64,000 nt of DNA from Streptomyces goshikiensis (GCF_014650555.1 NZ_BMVE01000002.1:868001-932000); one strand, 5' to 3'. Counted from the first letter of the stretch, positions 53,316 through 63,566 are shown. Numbers and translations: made by a program. Notes: generated by a model not told the origin, from the sequence alone.

Positions 53316-55135
53316 GCGGATTCCTCGATCTCTGTGAGTACGTGTCCGAGTCGCGAGAGCCGCTGTTCCTCTTCGGTCTCGCGGGTGACGACCGCCCGGT
53401 AGCGCCGGTCGTCGCGCAGCAGTTCACGGTGCGTGCCGACCGCCGCGACCGCGCCCTCGTGGATCAGGACGACCTGGTCCGCCCGGTCCAGCAGCAGCGG
53501 CGAGGAGGCCAGGACCACCGTGGTGCGTCCCGCGCGCAGGGCCGCGATCCCGTCCGCGATCCTCGCCTCGGTGTGCGAGTCGACCGCCGAGGTCGGCTCG
53601 TCCAGCACCAGCACCTCCGGGTCGGTGACCAGCGACCGCGCCAGCGCGAGCCGCTGGCGCTGGCCGCCGGACAGCGACCGGCCGCGCTCGGTGATCCGCG
53701 CGTCCATCGGGTCGCTCACCCCGTCCGGCGCCGACTGCAGCAGCGCGTCCAGCACGTCCGCGCACTGCGCCGCCGCCAGCGCGGCCCCGGCCTCGACCGC
53801 CCCGGACGCCGGTACGCCGAGCAGCTCGCGCAGGGTCCCGGACAGCAGGACCGGATCCTTGTCCTGTACGAGGACCAGCCCGCGCGCCGTGTCCAGCGCC
53901 AGGGCGTCCAGCTCGACCCCGCCCAGCAGCGCCGAGGCACCGCCGTCCGGGTCCATGGGGTGTCCGCCGAGCCGGTCCGCGAGCCGCCCCGCCAGATCGG
54001 GGTCTCCGCACACGACGGCCGTGAACCGCCCCGCCGGAGCCAGCAGCCCCGTCCGGGGGTCGCACAGGTCCCCGCCCGGAGCGGGCGCGGCCACGGCGGC
54101 GCCGCGCCCGCCCTCCGGCCCGGCCGCCTCCCCGGCGGCGGCGCGCGTCAGGGACAGCACCCGGGCCGCCCGCTTGGCGGAGGGCCGCGAGAAGGAGTAG
54201 GCCATCGCGATCTCCTCGAAGTGCCGGAGCGGATAGAGCATCGTGGCCACCGCGCTGAAGGCGGCGACGAGTTGCCCGACCGTCAGCCGTCCGTCCAGTA
54301 CGAGCGCCGAGCCGTACCAGACCACCGTGATCAGCAGGGCTCCCGGGAGCACCACCTGGATCGCGGAGATCACCGCCCACATCCGGGCGCTGCGCACGGC
54401 AGCCGCGCGGACCTCCTGGGAGGCCTCGCGGTAGCGGCCGAGGAACAGTTCCTCGCCACCGATGCCGCGCAGTACCCGCAGGCCCGCCACGGTGTCGGAG
54501 GCCAGCTCGGTGGCCCGGCCCGCCTTCTCGCGCTGGACGTCGGCGCGTTGGGTGGCGCGCGGCAGCAGCGGCAGCACCGCAAGGGCGACCACCGGGATGC
54601 CGATCGCCACGACCACGCCGATCGCGGGCGCGTAGAAGAGCAGACCGACGCAGACGAGGACGACGGAGAAGGCGGCGGCCAGGAAGCGGGAGACCGCCTC
54701 GACGAACCAGCCGATCTTCTCCACGTCGCCGGTGGAAACGGCCACGACTTCCCCGGCCGCGACCCGACGGGTCAGGGCGGAGCCCAGTTCGGCGGTCTTG
54801 CGGGCGAGCAGTTGCTGTACGCGGGCGGCGGCGGTGATCCAGTTGGTGACGGCGGTGCGGTGGAGCATGTTGTCGCCGAGCGAGATGGCGACGCCGAGGA
54901 GCAGCAGCAGTGCGCCGACCCTCAGCAGCCGGGCCCCGTCGTGCTCCACCACGGCCTCGACGCCCAGGCCCACCGCGTAGGGGAGTCCGGCGACGCCGCC
55001 GAAGTGCACCATTCCCCAGCCGAGGCTCTGCAGCTGACCGCCGAGCTGCCCCCGCCCCAGCCACACCAGGAAGCGCGGACCGGAGCGAGCGTCGGGTACC
55101 CCCGGGTCCGGATACGGAAGATCGCTGATCTGCAT
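53312..55135 (-). CDS. ABC exporter half-transporter, degenerate Walker A and H-loop
   Basis: The 607-residue protein has six membrane segments and an ATPase domain. The Walker A position reads [12 protein letters not shown] and lacks the GK[S/T] residues. The H-loop reads LASSP and lacks the His. The signature LSGGQRQR, Q-loop and Walker B LVLDEPT are intact. It therefore cannot bind ATP normally but can complete the active site of its partner (51534-53315). The ATG at 55135 ([12 protein letters not shown]) is the first start with family-like sequence after it. Confidence 0.92.
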   Translation of the reverse strand: MQISDLPYPDPGVPDARSGPRFLVWLGRGQLGGQLQSLGWGMVHFGGVAGLPYAVGLGVEAVVEHDGARLLRVGALLLLLGVAISLGDNMLHRTAVTNWITAAARVQQLLARKTAELGSALTRRVAAGEVVAVSTGDVEKIGWFVEAVSRFLAAAFSVVLVCVGLLFYAPAIGVVVAIGIPVVALAVLPLLPRATQRADVQREKAGRATELASDTVAGLRVLRGIGGEELFLGRYREASQEVRAAAVRSARMWAVISAIQVVLPGALLITVVWYGSALVLDGRLTVGQLVAAFSAVATMLYPLRHFEEIAMAYSFSRPSAKRAARVLSLTRAAAGEAAGPEGGRGAAVAAPAPGGDLCDPRTGLLAPAGRFTAVVCGDPDLAGRLADRLGGHPMDPDGGASALLGGVELDALALDTARGLVLVQDKDPVLLSGTLRELLGVPASGAVEAGAALAAAQCADVLDALLQSAPDGVSDPMDARITERGRSLSGGQRQRLALARSLVTDPEVLVLDEPTSAVDSHTEARIADGIAALRAGRTTVVLASSPLLLDRADQVVLIHEGAVAAVGTHRELLRDDRRYRAVVTRETEEEQRLSRLGHVLTEIEESA

Positions 55136-55279
55136 GACGCCCCATGGCTCGGTGAGTGGTTCAAACCGTGCAAGGTTCGCCTTCCGCGCCGGACCGGGGC
55201 AATCGATTTTGCGTTGGCCACGGCATGACACGACCGGGTGTGCGGCCGCGCGGGCCGGGGAGGCGCAAGGGGCGCCCGG

Positions 55280-58216
55280 TCAGGGGCGCGTGGCCCGCTC
55301 CAGTTCCAGCAGCGCCGAACGGTAGGTCCGTCCGGTGGCCAGGTCCATGCCCACCTCGCACATCCGGTTCGCCGACAGGTGCGCGTCGAAGTGCCGCGCC
55401 GTCACCTCCGCTGCCTCGCGCGCCGTCGCCGAGGCCGTCAGCTCCGGGTGCAGCATGCCCCGGTCGCCTGCGAAGGCGCAGCAGCCCGCGTCCTCGGGAA
55501 CCACCACCTCCTCGGCGCAGGCCGCCGCCACCGCCCACAGCTCCGCCTCGTCGCCCAGGTGCCGCATGGAGCAGGTGGGGTGGAGCACCGCGGCGCCGAC
55601 GGTGCGCCGCACCTCCAGGTGCGGGAGCAGCTCCCGGGCCGCCCACACGACCGAGTCGACGACGGTGAGTTCGGCGTGCAGCTCCCGGTTGTCGTCGGTC
55701 AGGTACGGGACCACCTCGCGGGCCAGGCCCAGGGTGCAGGAGGACGCGTCGACCACCAGGGGCAGCCGCCCGCCCGCCGTCCAGCCCCAGGCGGAGGTCA
55801 CGACCAGGTTCGCCATCAGCCGGGCGCCGGCCTCGTACCCCTTGGAGTGCCAGATCGTCGCGCAGCAGGTGCCGGGCACGTCTCGGGGGATCCACACCGG
55901 CTTCCCGGCCCGCTCCGACAGCGCGACCACCGCCTCCTGGAGCGAGGGCCCGGGAGCGCCGGCCGGGCCGCCGAAGATCCGGTTGACGCAGGAGGGGTAG
56001 TAGACGGCGGCCGCGCCCACCCGCCGGGTCACGGGCGGCCGCCGGGCCGCGGCGCCGGGCAGCCGCGGCAGCCACTGCGGCACCAGGTCGGGCCGTACGG
56101 CCTTGCGCGCGGCCCCGGTGACCGCCGACGGAACCCGGTCCCCGAGCCGGTCGCCGATCGTGCCGGCGGCGGCCACCGCCAGCCGCGCGGCGGCCTCGAC
56201 CTTGCGGAACCGGCGGGCGGCCAGCGCCGCGGCCCGCTCCTCGCGCGGGCTGTGGCGGCGGTGGCGGAAGTCCTTCATCAGCGCGCCCGTGTCGATCCCG
56301 ACCGGGCAGGCGAGCTTGCAGGCGGAGTCGCCCGCGCAGGTGTCCACGGCGTCGTGGCCGTAGTCCGCCAGCAGCTGGTCCAGGACGGGGGAGCCCGGCC
56401 GCTGTCGCATCATCTCGCGGCGCAGCAGGATCCGTTGCCGGGGGGTGGTCGTCAGGTCCTTGCTGGGGCAGGCCGGTTCGCAGAAGCCGCACTCGATGCA
56501 CGGGTCGGCGACCGCCTCCACCCGGGGGATCGTCTTGAGGCCGCGCAGGTGCCCGCGCGGGTCCCGGTCGAGGAGGATCCGCGGGGCCAGCAGCCCGTCC
56601 GGGTCGACGACCCGTTTGGTGCGCCACATCAGTTCGGTGGCCTTCGGGCCCCACTCCAGCTCCAGGAACGGGGCCATGTTGCGGCCGGTGGAGTGCTCGG
56701 CCTTCAGGGAGCCGTCGAACCGCTCCACCGTGAGCCGGCAGAACGCCTCCATGAAGGCCGCGTACCGCTCCACGTCGGCGGGCCTGGCCGCGTCGAAGGC
56801 CAGCAGGAAGTGCAGGTTGCCGTGGGCCGCGTGACCGGCGACCGCCGCGTCGAAGCCGTGCTCCGCCTGGAGCGCGAGGAGCGCCTCGCAGGCCTCGGCC
56901 AGCCGGGAGGGCGGTACCGCGAAGTCCTCGGTGATCAGGGTGGTGCCGGGGGCGCGGGCGCCGCCGACGGCGGTGACGAAGGCCTTGCGAGCCTTCCAGT
57001 AGCCCGAGATCGTTCCCGGATCGCGCGTGAAGGCGTTGGTCACCGAGGCCACCGGCGCCACCAGTTCCAGCCCGGCCAGCACCCCGGCCGCCCGGCGCTC
57101 GTACTCCGCGCGGCCCGCCTCGTCCGGAGCGCGGAACTCCACGAGCAGCGCCGTGGTGTCCCCCGGCAGCCGCGCCCAGTCGGCGGGCACGCCCTCGACG
57201 CTGACGGAGGCGCGCAGCGTGTTGCCGTCCATCACCTCGACGGCGAGGGCCCCGGCCTCGTTGAACAGCGGTACGGCGGCCGCCGCGGCGGGCAGGGACG
57301 GGAAGAACAGCAGGGCGCTGACGACCTCGCGGTCCAGCGGCAGCGTGTCGAAGACGGCCTCGGCGATGAAGCCGAGGGTGCCCTCCGAGCCGACCATCAG
57401 CCCGCGCAGGATCTCGACGGGGGTGGTGCCGTCCAGATAGGCGTCGAGCCGGTAGCCGGTGGTGTTCTTGATCTCGTACTTGGCGCGGATCCGGGAGACC
57501 AGCCCCGGATCCGCCTCGATCTCCCGCTTGATGTCCATCAGCCCGTGGCACAGGGCCGGTTCGGCGCGCGCCAGTTCCTCGTCGGCCAGCGGGTCGGCGG
57601 TGTCCACGACGGTGCCGCCCGGCAGGACCAGGGTGAGCGAGGAGAGCGTGCGGTACGCGTTCCTCGTGGTCCCGGCGGTCATGCCGGAGGAGTTGTTCGC
57701 GATGACCCCGCCGAGGGTGCAGGCGATGGCGCTGGCCGGGTCGGGGCCGAGGATCCGGCCGTGCCGGGCGAGGGCGGCGTTGGCCCGCAGGACGGTGGTG
57801 CCGGGCCGGATCCGGGCGCGGCGGCCGTCCTCCAGCACCTCGACGCCGGCCCAGTGGCGGCGGACGTCGACCAGGATGTCCTCTCCCTGGGCCTGCCCGT
57901 TGAGCGAGGTTCCGGCGGCCCGGAAGACGACCTCGCGCCCGCGGCCGTGGGCATACGAGAGGACCGCGGAGACGTCGTCGATGTCCTCGGCGATCACCAC
58001 GACCTGGGGGACGAACCGGTACGGGGAGGCGTCGGAGGCATAGCGGACCAGGTCGGAGACCTTCCACAGCACCTTCTCGGCGCCCAGCAGCGCCGTCAGC
58101 TCCTCGCGCAGCACCCGGGGGGTGCCGGAGGCCAGCCGCTCGGGCACCCGGTCGGGGGCGGGAGCTCCGATGCCGCGCGGGCGCAGGGCCCCCGGCTCCG
58201 GTTCCAGCAGCGGCAT
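55280..58216 (-). CDS. FAD-linked oxidase/4Fe-4S protein, D-lactate dehydrogenase type
   Basis: The 978-residue fusion has an N-terminal FAD_binding_4 domain (FRAAGTSLNGQAQGEDILVD; PDPASAIACTLGGVIANNSSG), an FAD-oxidase C domain (TITEDF-like; GHAAHGNLHF), a 4Fe-4S ferredoxin module (CIECGFCEPACPS) and two CCG domains (SCVNRIFGG; PTCSMRHLG; DAGCCAFAG). This is the Dld-II/glycolate-oxidase-like architecture of respiratory D-lactate dehydrogenases that pass electrons to quinone or cytochrome. The ATG at 58216 follows GAAGGGG. Confidence 0.9.
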   Translation of the reverse strand: MPLLEPEPGALRPRGIGAPAPDRVPERLASGTPRVLREELTALLGAEKVLWKVSDLVRYASDASPYRFVPQVVVIAEDIDDVSAVLSYAHGRGREVVFRAAGTSLNGQAQGEDILVDVRRHWAGVEVLEDGRRARIRPGTTVLRANAALARHGRILGPDPASAIACTLGGVIANNSSGMTAGTTRNAYRTLSSLTLVLPGGTVVDTADPLADEELARAEPALCHGLMDIKREIEADPGLVSRIRAKYEIKNTTGYRLDAYLDGTTPVEILRGLMVGSEGTLGFIAEAVFDTLPLDREVVSALLFFPSLPAAAAAVPLFNEAGALAVEVMDGNTLRASVSVEGVPADWARLPGDTTALLVEFRAPDEAGRAEYERRAAGVLAGLELVAPVASVTNAFTRDPGTISGYWKARKAFVTAVGGARAPGTTLITEDFAVPPSRLAEACEALLALQAEHGFDAAVAGHAAHGNLHFLLAFDAARPADVERYAAFMEAFCRLTVERFDGSLKAEHSTGRNMAPFLELEWGPKATELMWRTKRVVDPDGLLAPRILLDRDPRGHLRGLKTIPRVEAVADPCIECGFCEPACPSKDLTTTPRQRILLRREMMRQRPGSPVLDQLLADYGHDAVDTCAGDSACKLACPVGIDTGALMKDFRHRRHSPREERAAALAARRFRKVEAAARLAVAAAGTIGDRLGDRVPSAVTGAARKAVRPDLVPQWLPRLPGAAARRPPVTRRVGAAAVYYPSCVNRIFGGPAGAPGPSLQEAVVALSERAGKPVWIPRDVPGTCCATIWHSKGYEAGARLMANLVVTSAWGWTAGGRLPLVVDASSCTLGLAREVVPYLTDDNRELHAELTVVDSVVWAARELLPHLEVRRTVGAAVLHPTCSMRHLGDEAELWAVAAACAEEVVVPEDAGCCAFAGDRGMLHPELTASATAREAAEVTARHFDAHLSANRMCEVGMDLATGRTYRSALLELERATRP

Positions 58217-58244
58217 CGGTGCCCCTTCGGCCAGGCGGGTGGAC

Positions 58245-58739
58245 TCAGCAGCGGTGCTCCGCCGGGGCGTCCGCCAGAGCGTTGAGCAGGCCGCCGAGCA
58301 CCTCGCGCTGTTCGGCGGTCAATGGAGCCAGGATCTCCTCTGCCGCGTCGGTTCGCGCGTTGCGCAGCCGCCGCAGCGTGGCGCGGCCGGTGTCGGTGAG
58401 CTCGATCCGGATGACGCGGCGGTTCGCCGGGTCGGGCGCGCGGCGGACGCAGTCGGCCGCCTCCAGACCGTCCACGAGGGTGGTCACCGCGCGCGGGACG
58501 ACTTCCAGGCGGGTCGCGAGATCCGCCATCCGGGGGGCCTCCCCGCCGTCGTAGTGCGAGACCAGGCGGAGCAGCCGGGACTGGGCCGGGGTGATCCCGA
58601 GGGGCTCCAGATGGCGCTTCTGGATGCGGTGGAGCCGCCGGGTCAGCCGCAGCAGCTGCTCGGCGAGTATGCCGTTGCTGCTGTCGGCGCCGCCGGTACC
58701 GGCGCTGTCCGAGCGGCCGCTCGCGGAGGCGGTGTTCAC
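58245..58739 (-). CDS. MarR-family transcriptional regulator
   Basis: The 164-residue protein has a MarR winged helix (ITPAQSRLLRLVSHYDGG; MADLATRLEVVPRAVTTLVDGLEAADCVRRAP), with the DPANRRVIRIELTDTGRA wing. Its GTG start at 58739 is divergent from an ABC exporter gene. The 100 bases between them contain three palindromes, so it very likely represses the exporter and itself, as in known MarR-ABC pairs. Confidence 0.92.
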   Translation of the reverse strand: MNTASASGRSDSAGTGGADSSNGILAEQLLRLTRRLHRIQKRHLEPLGITPAQSRLLRLVSHYDGGEAPRMADLATRLEVVPRAVTTLVDGLEAADCVRRAPDPANRRVIRIELTDTGRATLRRLRNARTDAAEEILAPLTAEQREVLGGLLNALADAPAEHRC

Positions 58740-58766
58740 GCTGCTGTCCTCATAATGGGGAATGGT

Positions 58767-58815
58767 ATCAGGACCTGATTCATTGTGAGTATAGGTAACA
58801 ATGAGCTATGCTCAT
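58767..58815. promoter_or_regulatory. Stacked palindromes between MarR and ABC genes
   Basis: Three dyads lie end to end: ATCAGG-A-CCTGAT (58767-58779), TCATTGT with ACAATGA (58780-58786 and 58798-58804) and ATGAGC-TAT-GCTCAT (58801-58815). The stretch is AT-rich for this genome. MarR dimers typically bind such 13-20 base dyads across the promoter. Confidence 0.78.
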
Positions 58816-58839
58816 GTGAGTCTCGTCAGAAGGAGGCCC

Positions 58840-60711
58840 ATGCGCCCCGAAGAACCGAAGTGGACGCCATCGAAAGATCCCCTCGACCCCACCCGCCCGG
58901 CCCCGGCGGAACAACCTCGTGAACTGCGCCGCATCGTCGGGCTCTTCCGGCCCTACCGCGGCCGGCTCGCCGTCGTCGGCGCGCTGGTCTGCGCCTCCTC
59001 GCTGGTCGGCGTCGCCTCCCCGTTCCTGCTGAGGGAGATACTCGACGTTGCGATCCCCCAGGGCCGTACGGGGCTGCTCAGCCTGCTCGCGCTCGGCATG
59101 ATCCTGACCGCGGTCGTCACCAGCGTGTTCGGCGTGCTCCAGACCCTGATCTCCACCACGGTCGGCCAGCGCGTCATGCACGACCTGCGCACCGGCGTCT
59201 ACGCCCAGCTCCAGCGGATGCCGCTGGCCTTCTTCACCCGTACGCGCACCGGCGAGGTGCAGTCCCGGATAGCCAACGACATCGGCGGCATGCAGGCCAC
59301 CGTCACCTCCACGGCGACCTCGCTCGTCTCGAACCTCACGGCGGTCATCGCCTCCGTCGTCGCGATGCTCGCGCTCGACTGGCGCCTCACCGTCGTCTCC
59401 CTGCTGCTGCTCCCCGTCTTCGTGTGGATCAGCCGGCGGGTCGGCCGCGAGCGCAAGAAGATCACCTTCCAGCGGCAGAAGCAGATGGCCGCCATGGCCG
59501 CCACCGTCACCGAGTCCCTGTCGGTCAGCGGCATCCTGCTCGGCCGCACCATGGGCCGCGCCGACTCGCTGACCTCCTCCTTCGCCGAGGAGTCCGAGAA
59601 GCTCGTCGACCTCGAAGTGCGCTCCAGCATGGCCGGGCGCTGGCGGATGTCCACGATCGGCATCGTCATGGCCGCCATGCCCGCGCTCATCTACTGGGCC
59701 GCGGGCTTCGCTCTGCAGACCGGCAGCCCCTCGCTGTCCGTCGGCACCCTCGTCGCCTTCGTCACCCTCCAGCAGGGCCTGTTCCGGCCCGCCGTGAGCC
59801 TGCTGTCGACCGGCGTGCAGATACAGACCTCGCTCGCCCTGTTCGCCCGCATCTTCGAGTACCTCGACCTGCCGGTGGACATCACCGAGCGCGAGGACCC
59901 CGTCCGCCTCGACCGCGCCAAGGGCGAGGTCCGGCTGGAGGACGTCCACTTCGAGTACGACGCCAAGAGCGGCCCCACCCTGTCGGGCATCGACATCACC
60001 GTCCCGGCCGGCGGCTCCCTCGCCGTGGTCGGCCCGACCGGCTCCGGCAAGAGCACCCTGAGCTACCTCGTGCCCCGGCTCTACGACGTCACCGGCGGCC
60101 GCGTCGCGCTCGACGGGGTGGACGTGCGCGACCTCGACTTCGACTCCCTCGCCCGCTCCATCGGCGTGGTCTCGCAGGAGACGTACCTCTTCCACGCCTC
60201 GGTCGCCGACAACCTGCGCTTCGCCAAGCCCGACGCCACCGACGAGGAGATCATCGAGGCGGCCCGCGCGGCCCAGATCCACGACCACATCGCATCCCTG
60301 CCCGACGGGTACGACACCCTGGTCGGCGAGCGCGGCTACCGGTTCTCCGGCGGCGAGAAGCAGCGCCTGGCCATCGCCCGCACCATCCTGCGCGACCCGC
60401 CGGTGCTGATCCTGGACGAGGCCACCAGCGCCCTGGACACCCGTACGGAGCATGCCGTGCAGCGGGCCATCGACAACCTCTCCCAGGGCCGCACCACGAT
60501 CACCATCGCGCACCGCCTCTCCACCGTCCGCGACGCCGACCAGATCGTGGTCCTGGACAAGGGGCGCATAGCCGAGCGCGGTACGCACGAGGAACTGCTG
60601 GCCGCAGAAGGCCGGTACGCGGCGCTGGTCCGCAGGGACCGGGACACGGTGCTGACGCCGGAGACCGTAAGGACCACCCGGTTCGGCGAGCCGACCCCGG
60701 TAAAAGTGTGA
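58840..60711 (+). CDS. ABC transporter, fused permease and ATP-binding protein
   Basis: The 623-residue homodimer-type exporter has six membrane segments and a fully canonical ATPase domain (GPTGSGKST, RFSGGEKQRLAIART, LILDEATSALD, IAHRLS). The ATG at 58840 is preferred because AAGGAGG lies just before it (spacing only three bases) and the ATG at 58801 falls inside an operator palindrome. Probably drug or lipid export under MarR control. Confidence 0.92.
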   Translation: MRPEEPKWTPSKDPLDPTRPAPAEQPRELRRIVGLFRPYRGRLAVVGALVCASSLVGVASPFLLREILDVAIPQGRTGLLSLLALGMILTAVVTSVFGVLQTLISTTVGQRVMHDLRTGVYAQLQRMPLAFFTRTRTGEVQSRIANDIGGMQATVTSTATSLVSNLTAVIASVVAMLALDWRLTVVSLLLLPVFVWISRRVGRERKKITFQRQKQMAAMAATVTESLSVSGILLGRTMGRADSLTSSFAEESEKLVDLEVRSSMAGRWRMSTIGIVMAAMPALIYWAAGFALQTGSPSLSVGTLVAFVTLQQGLFRPAVSLLSTGVQIQTSLALFARIFEYLDLPVDITEREDPVRLDRAKGEVRLEDVHFEYDAKSGPTLSGIDITVPAGGSLAVVGPTGSGKSTLSYLVPRLYDVTGGRVALDGVDVRDLDFDSLARSIGVVSQETYLFHASVADNLRFAKPDATDEEIIEAARAAQIHDHIASLPDGYDTLVGERGYRFSGGEKQRLAIARTILRDPPVLILDEATSALDTRTEHAVQRAIDNLSQGRTTITIAHRLSTVRDADQIVVLDKGRIAERGTHEELLAAEGRYAALVRRDRDTVLTPETVRTTRFGEPTPVKV

Positions 60712-60774
60712 CCGTATGACCGGTCGGTGGGTCGGCTGCCCGGATCCAGGGGCCCCGCGGGTTAGCGTGCCCGC

Positions 60775-61635
60775 ATGCCTCGTGAGTACCGGCTGCCATC
60801 CCAGCGCCGTACCCGGCTCACCCGCCGGGGCCGGCTGGCCCTCCTCTTCGCCGCGATCGCCGCGGTCGCGGCGGCGGTCATGGTCACCCTGCTGCCCGGC
60901 GAGGAAGCGCCCGAGACGCCGCGCCGCCTGCTGATCCCCGAGGGCTGGCGCGCCCCGCAGGTCTACGCCGCCATCGACCGCGAACTGAAGCTCCCGCCGG
61001 GCTCCACGAAGGCGGCGGTCGCGACCGCCGCGCTGCCCCTGCCCGCGGAGGCGAAGGGCAACCCGGAGGGCTTCCTCTTCCCCGCGACGTACCCGGTGAC
61101 CTCGAAGACCACCCCGGGCGAGCTGCTCACGTACATGGTGCGGACGGCGAACGGGAAGCTGGCCACGCCGGCCGTCGCGAACGGCGGCAGGACGCAGGGC
61201 ATGACCCCGTACCAGACGGCCACCCTCGCCAGCATCATCGAGGCGGAGGCCGACACCCGGGCCGAGATGGGCAAGGTCGCGCGGGTGGTGCACAACCGGC
61301 TGGCCAAGTCGATGCCGCTCCAGATGGACTCCACCCTCAACTACGCGCTGAACCGCAGCACGGTGGACGTCACGCTGGGCGACACCCGGATCGACCACCC
61401 GTTCAACACCTATGAGCGCCAGGGGCTGCCGCCCACGCCGATCGACAGCCCGGGCCTGGCCGCGATGGCGGCCGCGGTCGCGCCCCCGCCGGGGGACTGG
61501 CTGTTCTTCGTCACCGTGAAGCCGGGGGACACCCGGTTCTCGGCGACGTACGAGGAGCACAAGAGGCACGTCGCCGAGTTCAACCGGAACCGCGCGGCCG
61601 CCGGCCGGGCCCAGGCGGGGCCCCGCGCGGGCTAG
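60775..61635 (+). CDS. MltG/YceG-like endolytic transglycosylase
   Basis: The 286-residue protein has a membrane anchor (RLALLFAAIAAVAAAVMVTLL) and the YceG/MltG catalytic region: TLASIIEAEADTRAEMGKVARVVHNRL, then MPLQMDSTLNYAL and TPIDSPGLAAMAAA. The catalytic Glu is in SIIEAEA. It is shorter than classical MltG (about 340 residues or more), missing most of the LysM-like part. It presumably cleaves nascent peptidoglycan. It lies 63 bases after the ABC gene. Confidence 0.88.
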   Translation: MPREYRLPSQRRTRLTRRGRLALLFAAIAAVAAAVMVTLLPGEEAPETPRRLLIPEGWRAPQVYAAIDRELKLPPGSTKAAVATAALPLPAEAKGNPEGFLFPATYPVTSKTTPGELLTYMVRTANGKLATPAVANGGRTQGMTPYQTATLASIIEAEADTRAEMGKVARVVHNRLAKSMPLQMDSTLNYALNRSTVDVTLGDTRIDHPFNTYERQGLPPTPIDSPGLAAMAAAVAPPPGDWLFFVTVKPGDTRFSATYEEHKRHVAEFNRNRAAAGRAQAGPRAG

Positions 61636-61645
61636 GCCGCGCGGG

Positions 61646-62788
61646 CTAGGTCCGGAGCGCGGCGGCGGTGGCGAGCTGCGGCGCGGTGCCTTCGGTGGGG
61701 GCCGGGCCGCCGGTCTCGCGGGTGAGGAGGCGGCGGATCTCGCGGACGGCGGCGCCGCCCGCGCGGTTGGCGCCGATGGTCGAGGCCGACGGGCCGTAGC
61801 CGACCAGGTGGATCCGCTCGTCGCGGACCGCCCGGGTCCCCTCCACCCGGATGCCGCCGCCCGGCTCGCGCAGGCGCAGCGGGGCCAGGTGGTCGACGGC
61901 CGCCCGGAATCCGGTGGCCCACAGGATCACATCGGCCTCCACCCGCCGCCCGTCGGCCCAGACGGCGCCCGTCGGGGTGATCCGCTCGAACACGGGCCGG
62001 CGGTCCAGCACCCCGGAGTCCAGTCCGGCGCGGACGGCCTCGTTCAGCGGGAGCCCGGTCACGCTCACCACGCTCTGCGGGGGCAGGCCCCGTCGTACCC
62101 GCTCGTCCACCAGGGCCACCGCCGCGCGGCCCTCGGCCTCGCCGAAGCCGCCCTCGCGGAACACCGGGGGCCGCCGCGTCACCCAGGTGGTCTCCGCCGC
62201 CACCTCGGACACCTCCAGCAGGTGCTGCACGGCCGAGGTCCCGCCGCCCACCACGATCACCCGCGCCCCGGCGAACCCGGCCGGTCCCGGGTAGTCCGCG
62301 GTGTGCAGCTGACGGCCCCGGAACGTCTCCTGGCCGGGGTAGCGCGGCCAGAATGGCCGGTCCCAGGTCCCGGTGGCGTTGATCAGGGCCCGCGCCGGCC
62401 AGGTCCCGGCCGAGGACTCGACCAGCAGCCGCCCGTCCGCCCCGCCCCGGACGGCCGTGACGTCCACGGGCCGGTGTACGCGCAGGCCGAAGCGCTCCTC
62501 GTAGGCGGCGAAGTACTCCCCGATCACCTCCGACGAGGGCCGCAGCGGGTCGGCGCCGGTCAGTTCCATGCCGGGCAGCGCGTGCATCCCGTGCACCCTG
62601 CCGTAGGTGAGCGAGGGCCAGCGGTGCTGCCAGGCCCCGCCCGGGCGGGGCGCGTGGTCCAGGACCACGTGCCCGATCCCGGCCCGGGCCAGGTGGTAGG
62701 CGCTGGACAGGCCCGCCTGCCCGGCCCCGATGACCACCACGTCCACGGCCGCGTGCCCGGCCGCCGCATCCCGCGCAAATTCGTTCAC
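61646..62788 (-). CDS. Flavin-dependent monooxygenase-like NAD(P)/FAD oxidoreductase
   Basis: The 380-residue protein has an N-terminal FAD fold (VVIGAGQAGLSSAYHLARAGI), a second dinucleotide fold (VIVVGGGTSAVQHLLE) and the Baeyer-Villiger/FMO-type ATG motif (WATGFRAAVDHL). It resembles CzcO-like flavoprotein monooxygenases acting on small substrates; the substrate is unknown. It converges on the MltG-like gene. Confidence 0.88.
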   Translation of the reverse strand: MNEFARDAAAGHAAVDVVVIGAGQAGLSSAYHLARAGIGHVVLDHAPRPGGAWQHRWPSLTYGRVHGMHALPGMELTGADPLRPSSEVIGEYFAAYEERFGLRVHRPVDVTAVRGGADGRLLVESSAGTWPARALINATGTWDRPFWPRYPGQETFRGRQLHTADYPGPAGFAGARVIVVGGGTSAVQHLLEVSEVAAETTWVTRRPPVFREGGFGEAEGRAAVALVDERVRRGLPPQSVVSVTGLPLNEAVRAGLDSGVLDRRPVFERITPTGAVWADGRRVEADVILWATGFRAAVDHLAPLRLREPGGGIRVEGTRAVRDERIHLVGYGPSASTIGANRAGGAAVREIRRLLTRETGGPAPTEGTAPQLATAAALRT

Positions 62789-62842
62789 GGTTCTACCAAC
62801 TCGGCGCGACGGCGGGATCTTCCCGTGGCGCGCCGGGCGGCG

Positions 62843-63520
62843 TCAGGCGGCCGGGTGCTCGCTGACCCACTCGTAGGCCGTCTCCGCGCTGAACTCCCGC
62901 TGACCGCCGCGGAACAGCAGCCCGGCGCCGGTGAAGGCCGGATCACCCGCGGCGGTCCGCACGTACGGGACGGCCAGGCAGCCCATGCCGGCCGCGCGGG
63001 CGGCCGCGGCGCCCGGCGCCGCGTCCTCGACGACCACGCAGTCCGCGGGGTCCGAACCGAGGCGCCGGGCCGCCTCCAGGAACACGTCCGGGGCGGGCTT
63101 GCCGTGCGTGACCTCCTCGGCGGAGACCACCGTGGTCAGCAGCGCGTCCAGACCCGTACCGGCGAGCACGGCGTCGATCGCCTCCCGCGAGGAGCCGGAG
63201 GCCACCGCCATCGGGACCCCCTCGGAGTGCAGCCGCTCCACGAACTTCCGCATCTCGGGGAAGGCCTCGGTCTGGGCGCTCGCCAGCTCCAGGTAGGCGG
63301 CGTTCTGCTCGGCGAGCAGCTGCTCGACCGGCGCCTCGATCCCGTACCGCTCGCGCAGGACCTCCAGCGTCTCCAGGGTGCCGATGCCGATGAACCGGGA
63401 GTGCTCCTCCCAGGTGAAGTCGGTGACTCCGTGCCTTTCCAGCGTGCGGCGCCCGGACTCGTAGTAGTTCGGCTCGCTGTCCACGAGGGTGCCGTCGAGA
63501 TCGAATATGACGGAAAGCAT
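62843..63520 (-). CDS. HAD-IA family phosphatase (beta-phosphoglucomutase-like)
   Basis: The 225-residue protein has motif I IFDLDGTLVDSEP (two Asp), motif II VASGSS, motif III GKPAPDVFLEAARRL and motif IV VVVEDAAPG. The cap between motifs I and II places it in HAD subfamily IA, near sugar-phosphate phosphatases and phosphoglycolate phosphatase. Substrate not predictable. Confidence 0.9.
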   Translation of the reverse strand: MLSVIFDLDGTLVDSEPNYYESGRRTLERHGVTDFTWEEHSRFIGIGTLETLEVLRERYGIEAPVEQLLAEQNAAYLELASAQTEAFPEMRKFVERLHSEGVPMAVASGSSREAIDAVLAGTGLDALLTTVVSAEEVTHGKPAPDVFLEAARRLGSDPADCVVVEDAAPGAAAARAAGMGCLAVPYVRTAAGDPAFTGAGLLFRGGQREFSAETAYEWVSEHPAA

Positions 63521-63566
63521 CCGTTGTGCCCGTTCTGCCGGTTTCGTGCGTGTCTACACCATCTTG

